Below, piece by piece: positions 1-6,482 of a stretch of 12,537 bases of DNA. Location of the stretch: assembly GCA_035649895.1 (NCBI GenBank), contig DASRIS010000067.1, positions 1 through 12,537 of the forward strand, in the 5' to 3' direction. Origin of the DNA: DASSUC01 sp035649895. GTDB lineage: Bacteria; Actinomycetota; Actinomycetes; Mycobacteriales; Micromonosporaceae. How positions within the stretch are numbered: position 1 is the stretch's first letter; every line of letters begins with the position of its first letter. The position numbers and the translations under genes are program-made. The notes under the pieces are model-generated. The model had not been told where the DNA came from and did not search any database. It saw only the letters and a program-made list of their open reading frames with translations.

Positions 1-10
1 CCCGCGCGAA

Positions 11-28
11 CCGGTGGACCCCCACCGG
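11..28. other. Short perfect hairpin at left edge
   Basis: CCGGTGG (11-17) pairs perfectly with CCACCGG (22-28) around a 4-nt loop. It lies just downstream, in the leftward direction, of a Shine-Dalgarno-like AAGGAG (37-42 on the minus strand). A minus-strand GTG at 23-25 lies inside the hairpin and opens a frame to the window edge, so the hairpin could mask a start codon. It could equally be a U-less terminator for a plus-strand gene to the left. Neither reading can be decided from this window. Confidence 0.3.
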
Positions 29-93
29 GAGGTTTGCTCCTTCTGTCTGGTTCGATGGTGTTATCGCGGCCATCGTTGAACAACCTCAGTGAA

Positions 94-123
94 ATTACAC
101 GCGTGTAATGCGTGCGTCGTCAA
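94..123 (-). promoter_or_regulatory. Leftward sigma70/HrdB-like promoter overlapping a palindromic operator
   Basis: On the minus strand TTGACG (123-118) is followed after 18 nt by TGTAAT (99-94). Each hexamer matches five of six consensus positions, which is unusually good for such GC-rich DNA. The -10 hexamer is the outer end of a perfect 16-bp palindrome, ATTACACGCGTGTAAT, at 94-109, so a dimeric regulator bound there would cover the spacer and -10. Transcription would start near 87 and run off the left edge, with AAGGAG at 42-37 as a possible ribosome binding site. The gene served is outside the window. A whiB-family gene is one guess, because whiB2 sits beside fbiA in mycobacteria as I recall, but nothing here proves it. 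Confidence 0.5.
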
Positions 124-305
124 GCGGAACCTGATAAATGAGTCGGTCCTGCGCGGCGTGCCGCGCGCGACTCGCTGAGGCCAGTCCGCCTTCCGTCTCC
201 ACCCGATCTCGTCGCGTACGACGTCGCCGTAGGACACCGGGCAAAGGGCATGCAGCCAGGGAACGCTCGGCTGGGCCGTACGCCAAAGATGCTCAAGCCA
301 CGGCC

Positions 306-377
306 GCTCGCTCAGCCAAGGCCGCTCGCTCAGCCAAGGGTGCTCGCTCAGCCAAGGATGCGCAGCCAGCCAAGGAT
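306..377. repeat. 18-bp tandem repeat, four copies
   Basis: Four adjacent 18-bp units follow GCTCGCTCAGCCAAGGNN: 306-323, 324-341, 342-359, and a diverged fourth at 360-377 beginning GCGCAGCCAG. A degenerate shorter unit precedes at 291-305 and another fragment follows from 378. The period is a multiple of three, so one plus-strand frame reads as a six-residue Ala/Lys/Arg repeat (ARSAKA-type) and one minus-strand frame as PWLSER/PWLSEH. No gene is supported here, so I treat it as a minisatellite-like intergenic repeat. Confidence 0.85.
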
Positions 378-418
378 GCTCAGGCCAAAGGGCGCGCGAA
401 CGGGGACCGCACACGGAT

Positions 419-444
419 CGCCGGCCAGCTACAGCCGGCCGGCG
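419..444. other. 8-bp inverted repeat
   Basis: CGCCGGCC (419-426) and GGCCGGCG (437-444) form perfect arms around a 10-nt loop. There is no T tract on either side. It could act as a transcript-ending hairpin for either strand, but it is far (about 300 nt) from the fbiC stop. In DNA this GC-rich such arms arise easily by chance. Confidence 0.3.
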
Positions 445-666
445 ACCCATCCCCCCACAGTCCTGCCAGGGGTCGGTCCGGAGGTCTGACCGCCGCGGGG
501 TGGCCGCTTCGACGGCTGACCCCCGGCCCGGCCCGGCTTCTCGTGCTCTGACCAGCAAACCAAGCAGGGTATAAGGAGGGCGTAAGGAACGGACCCCCTC
601 GCCGGTCCCTTGACGGCCGAAACGCCCCAGGTCATAGGCTTACCGACGCTCGGGCAGCCATCGCGC

Positions 667-686
667 CCGGGTCGCCGTTCACCCGG
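667..686 (-). terminator. Weak candidate terminator after fbiC
   Basis: CCGGGT (667-672) pairs with ACCCGG (681-686) over an 8-nt loop, about 55 nt past the fbiC stop in the direction of transcription. There is no U tract, and the stem is only six pairs. U-less hairpins can terminate in actinobacteria, but the evidence is thin. Confidence 0.2.
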
Positions 687-741
687 ACGGGTAGCTTCCC
701 GGCCATTCGACGTCCGTAAGGCCCGGCGCTTGGGCGGGCGG

Positions 742-3291
742 TCAGGCCGCGTACGTCGTGGTCCGCTCCCGCGCCGGTCGCCCGGCAGCGTCCGCGATCG
801 CCCGCAGCTGCGCCACTGTGCGCGCCGAGCCGTGCTCCGAGCCGGCCATCCGGGAGATCGTCTCCTCCATCAGGGTGCCGCCGAGGTCGTTCGCGCCGCC
901 CCGGAGCATCGCCACCGTGCCCTCGTCACCGAGCTTCACCCAGGAGCACTGGATGTTCGCGATCCGTCCGTGCAGGAGCAGCCGGGCCATCGCGTGCACG
1001 ACCTGGTTCTCCCGCCGGGTCGGGCCGGGCCGGGCGATGCCGGCCAGGTAGATCGGCGCGTTGTGGTGCACGAACGGCAGCGCCACGAACTCGGTGAAGC
1101 CGCCTGTGCGGTCCTGGATGCCGGCCAGCACACGGAGGTGGCCAAGCCAGTGCCGGGGATGGTCGACGTGCCCGTACATCATCGTGGAGCTGGACCGCAG
1201 GCCCAGCTCGTGCGCTGTGGTCACCACCTCGACCCAGGTGGCCGCCGGCAGCTTGCCCTTGGTGAGCACCCACCGCACGTCGTCGTCGAGGATCTCCGCG
1301 GCGGTGCCGGGGATCGTGTCCAGCCCGGCCTCGCGCACCTGGATGAGCCAGTCCCGGATGCTGACGCCGGCCTTGGCCGCGGCGGTGGCCACCTCCATCG
1401 GCGAGAACGCGTGCACGTGCAGGCCCGGCACCCGGCTCTTGACGGCACGGACCAGGTCGGCATAGGCCGAGGCTGGCAGCTTCGGGTCGATCCCGCCCTG
1501 CATGCAGACCTCGGTGGCCCCGGCCTGCCACGCCTCCTCCGCCCGCGCCGCGACCTGCTCAAGACTTAGCCGGTACGCGTCCGCGTCCCGCTCCCGCTGC
1601 GCGAACGCGCAGAACCGGCAGCCGACGTAGCAGACGTTGGTGAAGTTGATGTTGCGGTTCACCACGTAGGTGACGTCGTCGCCAACCGCGTCCCGGCGGA
1701 CGTCGTCGGCGAGGCGTACCAGCTCTTGCAGGGCCGCGCCGTCCGCCGCGAACAGCGCCAGGGCGAGCGCCTCGTGGCGCGGCTCCAGCAGCGCCGCCGG
1801 GTCGTCCGCGGCCAGCCGCAGCGCCGCCCGGGTGTCCGCGTCGGGCCGGGCCGGGCCGGGCACGTCCAGGGCCACCGCCGCGTGCGCGGCGACCTCGGCC
1901 CAGTCGCCGTACACCGAGTCGAAGTCGCCGCGCCGGTCCGCCGACCGGCCCGTGGTGTCGATGGCTGCGTGCAGGTCCACCCGGCCGGTGTCGGCCAGGC
2001 CGCCGTCCGGCTCCTGCCACGCCCGCCCGGCCGGCCGGGCGGGCTCGTCGGCGAGCCCGGTCCGCGGGTCGAGCAGCGCGGTGACGTGGGCGGCGAGCCG
2101 CGGGTCGAGCCAAGGGTCGCCGCGGCGCACGTACTCGGGGTAGATCGTCAGCCGCTCGCGCAGGGCGAAGCCGGCCCGGGCGGAGAGCTCGGCAAGCTCG
2201 GTGACCTGCGGCCAGGGCCGCTCCGGGTTGACGTGGTCCGGGGTCAACGGGGACACCCCGCCCCAGTCGTCGATGCCGGCCCGCAGCAGCAGCGCCACCT
2301 CTGCCGGACCCGGCTGGCCGGCGTCGCCCAGCAGGTTGGGCGGCGCCTGTACGCGGGCCCGGGGCCCCAGCACCAGCCGTGCCACGGCCACCGTTGCGGC
2401 GAGGTCGACCAGCTCGGCGTCTGGCGCGCCGCGCATAGCCGTGTCGGGCTTGGCGCGGAAGTTCTGGATGATCACTTCCTGGATATGGCCGTACTCGCGG
2501 GCGGCCCGCCTGATCGCGAAGAGCGACTCGGCCCGCTCGGCCAGCGTCTCTCCGATGCCGATGAGGATGCCGGTGGTGAACGGCACGCCGACCCGGCCCG
2601 CGTCGGCCAGCACTCGCAGCCGGACGGCGGGCTCCTTGTCGGGCGAGCCGTAGTGCGCCCCGCCCGGCTGGGACCACAGCCTGGTCGACGTGGTCTCGAG
2701 CATCATGCCCATGCTCGGCGCCACCGGCTTGAGCCGCTGCAGCTCAGCCCAGCTGAGCACGCCCGGGTTGAGGTGCGGCAGCAGGCCGGTCTCCTCCAGC
2801 ACCGCAATGGCTGCGGCGCGCAGGTAGTCCACTGTGGACTCGTATCCTCGCTCGCTCAGCCAGCGCCGCGCGACCGGCCAGCGCTCCTCCGGACGGTCGC
2901 CCAGGGTGAAGAGCGCCTCCTTGCAGCCGAGAGCCGCCCCGTCCCGGGCGATCCGTACCACCTCGTCGCGCTCCAGGAACGGCGCGGCCAGGCGCTGCGG
3001 CACCGTGGCGAAGGTGCAGTAGTGGCAGCGGTCCCGGCAGAGCCTGGTCAGCGGGATGAAGACCTTGCGCGAGTACGTGACGACGCCCGGCCGCCCGGCG
3101 TCGACGAGACCCGCGTCCCGCACGGCGCCAGCCGCCGCGAGCAGCTCGTCAAGGGCCGGCCCCCGGGCGTGCAGCAGCGTCTCGGCCTCGGTCGCGTCGA
3201 TCGGCCGGCCGTCGACGGCGCGGTGCAGCGCTCGGCGCAGGCTGGCTTCGGTCGGTTGGGGCGGCTGGCTCGACAGCGCACTCTCCGGCAC
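742..3291 (-). CDS. fbiC: FO synthase, fused CofG-CofH (FbiC)
   Basis: This 849-residue protein is a bifunctional radical SAM enzyme. It makes FO (7,8-didemethyl-8-hydroxy-5-deazariboflavin), the chromophore of coenzyme F420, from tyrosine and 5-amino-6-ribitylamino-uracil in the cytoplasm. Two radical SAM cores are visible. The N-terminal CofG half has C85-x3-C89-x2-C92 (CRDRCHYC). The C-terminal CofH half has C554-x3-C558-x2-C561 (CYVGCRFC). Each triad should bind a [4Fe-4S] cluster and S-adenosylmethionine. The length fits actinobacterial FbiC fusions, and nothing is missing. The linker (about 415-480) is Ala/Pro/Asp-rich. The chosen start is GTG 3291. An upstream TAGGCT (3302-3297, minus) fits an actinobacterial -10 about 6 nt from the GTG, so the mRNA may be leaderless; there is no strong Shine-Dalgarno sequence. 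It lies near fbiA and fbiB but on the opposite strand. Confidence 0.97.
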   Translation of the reverse strand: MPESALSSQPPQPTEASLRRALHRAVDGRPIDATEAETLLHARGPALDELLAAAGAVRDAGLVDAGRPGVVTYSRKVFIPLTRLCRDRCHYCTFATVPQRLAAPFLERDEVVRIARDGAALGCKEALFTLGDRPEERWPVARRWLSERGYESTVDYLRAAAIAVLEETGLLPHLNPGVLSWAELQRLKPVAPSMGMMLETTSTRLWSQPGGAHYGSPDKEPAVRLRVLADAGRVGVPFTTGILIGIGETLAERAESLFAIRRAAREYGHIQEVIIQNFRAKPDTAMRGAPDAELVDLAATVAVARLVLGPRARVQAPPNLLGDAGQPGPAEVALLLRAGIDDWGGVSPLTPDHVNPERPWPQVTELAELSARAGFALRERLTIYPEYVRRGDPWLDPRLAAHVTALLDPRTGLADEPARPAGRAWQEPDGGLADTGRVDLHAAIDTTGRSADRRGDFDSVYGDWAEVAAHAAVALDVPGPARPDADTRAALRLAADDPAALLEPRHEALALALFAADGAALQELVRLADDVRRDAVGDDVTYVVNRNINFTNVCYVGCRFCAFAQRERDADAYRLSLEQVAARAEEAWQAGATEVCMQGGIDPKLPASAYADLVRAVKSRVPGLHVHAFSPMEVATAAAKAGVSIRDWLIQVREAGLDTIPGTAAEILDDDVRWVLTKGKLPAATWVEVVTTAHELGLRSSSTMMYGHVDHPRHWLGHLRVLAGIQDRTGGFTEFVALPFVHHNAPIYLAGIARPGPTRRENQVVHAMARLLLHGRIANIQCSWVKLGDEGTVAMLRGGANDLGGTLMEETISRMAGSEHGSARTVAQLRAIADAAGRPARERTTTYAA

Positions 3292-3296
3292 GCGTG

Positions 3297-3302
3297 CAGC
3301 CT
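3297..3302 (-). promoter_or_regulatory. Candidate -10 of fbiC (leaderless)
   Basis: On the minus strand TAGGCT matches the actinobacterial TANNNT -10 pattern and ends 5 nt before the GTG start of fbiC, a spacing typical of leaderless transcripts. No good -35 hexamer is visible 17-18 nt upstream, where instead a tandem repeat begins. This is a pattern match only. Confidence 0.3.
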
Positions 3303-3328
3303 ATGCTCTGGAACCACCAGGCGGCAGG

Positions 3329-3383
3329 TGCTACCTACCGCACAGCCGCCAGGCCTGCTACCTACCCGCACAGGCACCAGGCC
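3329..3383. repeat. 27/28-bp imperfect tandem duplication upstream of fbiC
   Basis: Copy one (3329-3355) and copy two (3356-3383) both begin TGCTACCTACC and end CCAGGCC, differing by a few substitutions and one inserted C. The pair lies 38-92 nt before the fbiC start, where promoter or activator sites would be expected. It may be simple slippage or a duplicated regulator site. Confidence 0.7.
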
Positions 3384-3386
3384 CCG

Positions 3387-3427
3387 GCTGCCGGCCAAGG
3401 CACCCGGAGCGGGCCCTGGCCGGCAGC
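3387..3427 (-). terminator. Strong hairpin between membrane protein gene and fbiC
   Basis: GCTGCCGGCCAAGGC (3387-3401) and GCCCTGGCCGGCAGC (3413-3427) form a 15-bp stem with one mismatch and an 11-nt loop. It lies about 130 nt after the stop of the membrane protein gene and about 95 nt before fbiC, both read leftwards. It lacks a U tract, as many actinobacterial terminators do. It would separate the two genes into different transcripts, which agrees with a separate fbiC promoter. Confidence 0.5.
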
Positions 3428-3520
3428 GTCCCTGCTCATTCCGGCCGCCGGCTGGCGCCCACCGACGGCCCGGTACGGCCTACGAGGGGGTACGGCCCAC
3501 GACGGTGGACAGACCCCACG

Positions 3521-3560
3521 ACGGAGCAGTACGGGCTACGACGGAGCAGTACGGGCTACG
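3521..3560. repeat. Exact 20-bp tandem duplication over a stop codon
   Basis: The unit acggagcagtacgggctacg occurs twice back to back (3521-3540, 3541-3560). Related fragments (tacggcc, cacgacgg) continue to the left to about 3476. The TAG stop of the membrane protein gene (3558-3556, minus) lies in the second copy, so the repeat extends from the last codon into the 3' flank. Confidence 0.9.
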
Positions 3561-5145
3561 ACGGCGACCACGGCTGGGTCGGCTCATCCTCGCGCCGGGT
3601 GACCGGCCGGATCACCTGGGTGGGCTGGCCTTCGCCGGACTCCGCCTCAGGTGCCGGTGCACCGCCGCTGAGCTGCGTGGTCGCCTCGTCCGCGGACACC
3701 TGGCGGCCGTGGAGCTGCGTGGTGGGGTCCTCTGCCGGGGCTGGTCCGGCTCCGGCCGGCGCGTGCATGACGCGGGTCGCCTCGCCTGGCGTGTCGTCAC
3801 CGCCCTCCGCCACCGATGGCTGGGACGCCGCGTGTCGCGGCGGCGGCTCCGGGCTGGAAGCTGCAGCCAAGGCCGGGCCTGGGGCCGGCTCGGCGGCCGG
3901 CGGCTGCGCGACCGGCGGCTGCGCGACCGAGGGCTGCGCGACCGGCGGCTGCGCGGCCGAGGGCTGCGCGGGCGACGGCCGCGCGGGCGCAGGCGCTGCT
4001 GGCGCAGACCCCGGAGGCTCGGGCATCGCGTGCCGGGCCGGCTCCGGCCAGCCGGGCGAGACTGGCGAGCCGACCGCCGGCGGGGCGGACGAGACGGGCG
4101 ACGCCGACGAGAACGGGGAGCCCGAGGCTGACGGGGGCGCCGGGAAGCCGGACAGGGATGGGTAGCCGGATGCCGGGGGCGTAGCCGACGCCGCCGGGTA
4201 GCCGGCCCCCGTGCCGTACCCCGGCTGCGGCGCCTGCTGCGGGTACGGCTGGGCGTACTGCTGTTGTTGGTACCCGTGTTGTTGGTACCCGGCCGGGTAG
4301 CCGGGCTGCTGACCGTAACCAGGTTGGCCGTAACCAGGTTGGCCCTGCCCCGGCTGGCCGTAGCCGGGCTGGCCGTAGCCCGGGGGCACGTAGCCAGGAG
4401 CCCCGTAGCTGGGCTGGCCGTAGCTGGGCTGGGCGTGACCGGGCTGGCCGTACGCCTGCTGCGGGTAGCCGGAGTGGCCGGCCGGCTGGCCGTACACGCC
4501 AGGCGGGTTCGGCGCGGGCCGGGGCCGGGAGGTGTGGTAGAGGCCCTGCCAGACCCGGAGCACGACCAGGGCCGCCGCGCCGATGACCGCCAGGTACGCG
4601 ATCTTCACGATCGCCTCCTCGAGCGCGGCGCGTGCCGAGCCGCCGGTCAGGCCGACCGCGCCGCGGTCGTCGCTCACGTCAGCCGCGAACCCGAGCAGGA
4701 AGCCGAAGACGATGCCGAAGAAGATCGCCACGGCGTACTCGACGAGAGCGACCAGCGTGACCAGCCTGGCTCGGCCCACCGGCGGCCGGATGTGGGTGGC
4801 GAGCAGGACCGCGGCGAGCGGCAGCAGGATCGTCTCCCAGCTGACGAACGAGCCGAACCGGTCCCCGGCAAAGTCGAGGTACCTGTCTACCGAGGCCCCG
4901 TACCCGCCGGGGACCAGCCTGATCACGGCGATGAAGAGCAGCAGGGCGACGGCACCGACCAGAACCAGCGCGACCAGCTCGCGCAACGGCAGGGTGAACC
5001 GGCTCGCCTGCTTGTCGTCCGATGCCACGGCCGGTGTCCCGGGGCCTGAGGCGGGGATGCCGGAGCCAGGCGCCGCAGCGCCGAACGAGGCAGGGCCGGG
5101 TGGAACGGAGCCGGGTGCCGTCGGGTCGTGCGGCTGGGTGGTCAC
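3556..5145 (-). CDS. Four-helix membrane protein with long disordered Pro/Gln/Tyr-rich tail
   Basis: I do not recognise a named family. The 529-residue product starts with a Pro/Gly/Ala-rich segment (1-50). Four likely membrane helices follow at about 56-78, 102-120, 127-153 and 178-199. Then comes a roughly 325-residue tail with no predicted fold. Residues 218-310 are GYGQP-type repeats rich in Tyr, Gln, Gly and Pro. Residues 320-450 are Ser/Pro/Ala-rich with AQPPV pentapeptides. The last 75 residues repeat an acidic-x-T-T-Q-L motif: EATRV 455-459, DPTTQL 473-478, EATTQL 487-492, QPTQVI 507-512 and EPTQP 521-525. The start is GTG 5145, preceded by GAGGGGG at 8-nt spacing. The frame stays open far upstream, but that part is antisense to fbiA and was rejected. 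It is divergent from fbiA and shares a short promoter region with it. A role in F420 metabolism is not shown. Confidence 0.85.
   Translation of the reverse strand: MTTQPHDPTAPGSVPPGPASFGAAAPGSGIPASGPGTPAVASDDKQASRFTLPLRELVALVLVGAVALLLFIAVIRLVPGGYGASVDRYLDFAGDRFGSFVSWETILLPLAAVLLATHIRPPVGRARLVTLVALVEYAVAIFFGIVFGFLLGFAADVSDDRGAVGLTGGSARAALEEAIVKIAYLAVIGAAALVVLRVWQGLYHTSRPRPAPNPPGVYGQPAGHSGYPQQAYGQPGHAQPSYGQPSYGAPGYVPPGYGQPGYGQPGQGQPGYGQPGYGQQPGYPAGYQQHGYQQQQYAQPYPQQAPQPGYGTGAGYPAASATPPASGYPSLSGFPAPPSASGSPFSSASPVSSAPPAVGSPVSPGWPEPARHAMPEPPGSAPAAPAPARPSPAQPSAAQPPVAQPSVAQPPVAQPPAAEPAPGPALAAASSPEPPPRHAASQPSVAEGGDDTPGEATRVMHAPAGAGPAPAEDPTTQLHGRQVSADEATTQLSGGAPAPEAESGEGQPTQVIRPVTRREDEPTQPWSPS
3902..3976 (-). 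repeat. 15-bp tandem repeat encoding AQPPV-type pentapeptides
   Basis: Five 15-bp units begin GGCTGCGCG on the plus strand (3902, 3917, 3932, 3947, 3962). They alternate between ACCGGC and ACCGAG-type endings. Read on the minus strand they encode alternating AQPPV and AQPSV in the disordered tail of the membrane protein. Confidence 0.85.
4216..4494 (-). repeat. Degenerate GYGQP repeat array in the membrane protein tail
   Basis: This DNA encodes residues 218-310 of the membrane protein. The units are YGQPG, YGQPS, YGAPG and YVPPG, followed by a Gln-rich part (HGYQQQQYAQPYPQQ). At DNA level the repeat is seen as recurring GGCTGGCCGTA blocks on the plus strand. Composition resembles eukaryotic prion-like low-complexity domains. 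Confidence 0.8.
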
Positions 5146-5244
5146 TGGTCCCCCTCGGAGAGGCGGCGGCGCGCAAAGGTCGCCCGTGAGCATAGCGCCG
5201 GCACCCGAGCACACCGGACAGGACGAGGTGCGAGGATGGCGCCC
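5146..5244. promoter_or_regulatory. Divergent promoter region, membrane protein gene / fbiA
   Basis: About 100 nt separate two divergent starts. On the minus strand TATGCT (5194-5189) fits a TANNNT -10 for the membrane protein gene, giving a leader of about 37 nt. For fbiA two GAGG sequences (5225-5228 and 5232-5235) serve as ribosome binding sites, but no clear -10 is seen on the plus strand. The two genes may be co-regulated through this shared segment; that is inference. Confidence 0.35.
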
Positions 5245-6417
5245 ATGCACATCGTCGTACTGGCGGGTGGCATCGGCGGTGCCCGGTTCCTGCTCGGCGT
5301 ACGGGCGCTCGCCCGCTCGACCGGCGCGGAGGTGACCGCCGTGGTCAACGTCGGCGACGACGTGGTCCTGCATGGCCTGCGGATCTGCCCCGATCTGGAC
5401 TCCGTGATGTACACGCTGGGCGGCGGGGCCGACGAGGAGCGCGGGTGGGGCCGGGCCGACGAGCGCTGGACCGTCAAGGAGGAGCTGGCCGCGTACGGTG
5501 CCGAGCCCACCTGGTTCGGGCTCGGTGACCGGGACGTGGCGACCCACCTGGTGCGTACCACGATGTTGGACGCCGGCCATCCACTCTCGGCGGTGACCGA
5601 GGCGCTGTGCGCCCGCTGGCAGCCCGGAGTGCGGCTGCTGCCGGCGACCGACGACCGGGTGGAGACCCACGTGGTGGTGGACGCACCCGGCGAGGGGCGC
5701 GGCGAGCAGGCAATCCACTTCCAGGAGTGGTGGATCCGGCACCGGGCCGCGCTGCCCGCGCGGCGCTTCGTCTTCGCCGGTGCCGAACAGGCCAAGCCGG
5801 CCGCGGGCGTGCTGGACGCGCTGGCCCGAGCCGACGCGGTCCTGGTGGCGCCGAGCAACCCGGTGGTATCGATCGCCCCGATCCTGGCCGTGTCCGGCCT
5901 GCGGGACGCGGTCGCCGCCAGCACCGCTCCGGTGGTCGGGGTCTCCCCGATCATCGGCGGTGCGCCGGTACGCGGGATGGCCGACCGCTGCCTGGCCGCG
6001 GTGGGTGTGGAGTGCAGCGCCGCCGGGGTCGGCCGCTTCTACGGCGCGCGCACTGGCGACCGCACGGCCGGCAATGGCGACCGCACGGCCGGCAATGGCG
6101 ATCGCACGGCAAGCACCGGCGACCGCACGGCCAGCACTGGTGACCGCACGGCAAGCACCGGCGACCGCACGGCAAGCGGTGCCGGCGCGCACACCAGCAC
6201 TGGCGGCCACAGCAACACGGGCGTCCACAGCAACACCGGCGCCCATGGCAGCGACGACCTGGGCGGCCTGCTGGACGGTTGGCTGGTGGACACCGCGGAC
6301 GCGCCCGTGTCCATCCCGGGGGTCGAGGTCCACGACGCTCCACTGTGGATGACCGACGAAACGGCGACGGTCGCGATCGTACGCGCCGCCCTGGACCTGG
6401 CAGGCCTCCGGCGATGA
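5245..6417 (+). CDS. fbiA: FbiA / CofD, FO side-chain transferase of F420 synthesis, with a repeat insertion
   Basis: FbiA transfers the phosphoenolpyruvyl (in other taxa phospholactyl) group from a guanosine-diphospho donor onto FO, giving dehydro-F420-0 or F420-0. The N-terminal nucleotide-binding GGIGGARFL (8-16), NVGDD (35-39), the CPDLDSVMYTLGG segment (48-60), GLGDRD (92-97), APSNP (202-206) and GVSPIIGG (232-239) are typical of the family. At 390 residues it is about 60 longer than mycobacterial FbiA. The excess lies in one place, residues 270-336: six GDRTAxx heptapeptides followed by GxHSNT hexapeptides. After it the conserved LLDGWLVDT resumes, so the frame is intact. I chose ATG 5245 because homologues start with this MxIVVLAGG. 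ATG 5236 (three residues longer, GAGG at 7-nt spacing) is an equal alternative. It overlaps fbiB by ATGA. The donor-forming enzyme FbiD is not in the window. Confidence 0.96.
   Translation: MHIVVLAGGIGGARFLLGVRALARSTGAEVTAVVNVGDDVVLHGLRICPDLDSVMYTLGGGADEERGWGRADERWTVKEELAAYGAEPTWFGLGDRDVATHLVRTTMLDAGHPLSAVTEALCARWQPGVRLLPATDDRVETHVVVDAPGEGRGEQAIHFQEWWIRHRAALPARRFVFAGAEQAKPAAGVLDALARADAVLVAPSNPVVSIAPILAVSGLRDAVAASTAPVVGVSPIIGGAPVRGMADRCLAAVGVECSAAGVGRFYGARTGDRTAGNGDRTAGNGDRTASTGDRTASTGDRTASTGDRTASGAGAHTSTGGHSNTGVHSNTGAHGSDDLGGLLDGWLVDTADAPVSIPGVEVHDAPLWMTDETATVAIVRAALDLAGLRR
6055..6180 (+). repeat. 21-bp tandem repeat, six copies, inside fbiA
   Basis: Six 21-bp units encode GDRTAGN, GDRTAGN, GDRTAST, GDRTAST, GDRTAST and GDRTASG (FbiA residues 271-312). 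Nucleotide identity between units is high (GGCGACCGCACGGC core), which suggests recent expansion. The array is in frame and interrupts no catalytic motif. Confidence 0.95.
6202..6252 (+). repeat. 18-bp repeat, nearly three copies, inside fbiA
   Basis: Units encoding GGHSNT, GVHSNT and GAHGS (residues 320-336) follow directly after the 21-bp array. They form a second, independent repeat with a different period in the same linker. Confidence 0.8.
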
Positions 6418-6482
6418 GCGGGCCTCCGGCGGTAAGCGGGCCCTCGGCGATGAGCGGGCCCTCGGCGATGAGCGGCGGCGGT
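6411..6482 (+). repeat. 18-bp tandem repeat over the fbiA/fbiB junction
   Basis: Four units of GCGATGAGCGGGCCCTCG or close variants lie at 6411, 6429, 6447 and 6465. The first contains the fbiA TGA and the fbiB ATG. Units three and four each carry another in-frame ATG (6450, 6468), while unit two has GTA in place of ATG. The fbiB N-terminus therefore reads MSGPPAVSGPSAMSGPSAMSG. Confidence 0.93.

Larger units (their letters stand above)
138..741. other. Gene-poor region left of fbiC
   Basis: This stretch has open frames on both strands, but none looks like a gene. A plus-strand frame from ATG 138 to 551 encodes an Arg/Ala/Lys-rich peptide built on a DNA tandem repeat. The minus-strand frame over 558-61 is the same low-complexity DNA read backwards (PWLSERPWLSE-like). 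No start has a convincing ribosome binding site and no domain is recognisable. The stretch contains an 18-bp tandem repeat (306-377), an inverted repeat (419-444) and a weak hairpin (667-686) downstream of the fbiC stop. It is best read as the fbiC 3' flank plus the upstream region of a leftward gene. Confidence 0.5.

Noticed and set aside
306..377. Possible CRISPR array
   Set aside because: The units are directly adjacent with no spacers and are only 18 bp. No cas genes are present.
138..551. Possible small basic protein gene
   Set aside because: There is no convincing ribosome site, the composition is driven by a DNA repeat, the C-terminal half looks random, and nothing is recognisable.
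61..558. Minus-strand frame with PWLSER repeats
   Set aside because: It reads the same tandem repeat in reverse and runs across the leftward promoter and palindrome, so it cannot be both a gene body and that promoter.
1726..4131. Plus-strand 801-codon open frame opposite fbiC
   Set aside because: It is antisense to a well-supported FbiC and to the membrane protein tail. Its Arg/Gly/Pro/Val-rich sequence has no domain, and long antisense frames are common in GC-rich genomes.
5188..5195. GAGCATAG shared by the fbiA and fbiC upstream regions
   Set aside because: An eight-base match between two ~100-nt segments is not unlikely by chance, and its distance to the start differs (9 versus about 49 nt).
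5146..6333. Upstream extension of the membrane protein frame to 925 residues
   Set aside because: The extension is antisense to fbiA and repeats its arrays in reverse. GTG 5145 has a good ribosome site and begins plausible protein sequence.
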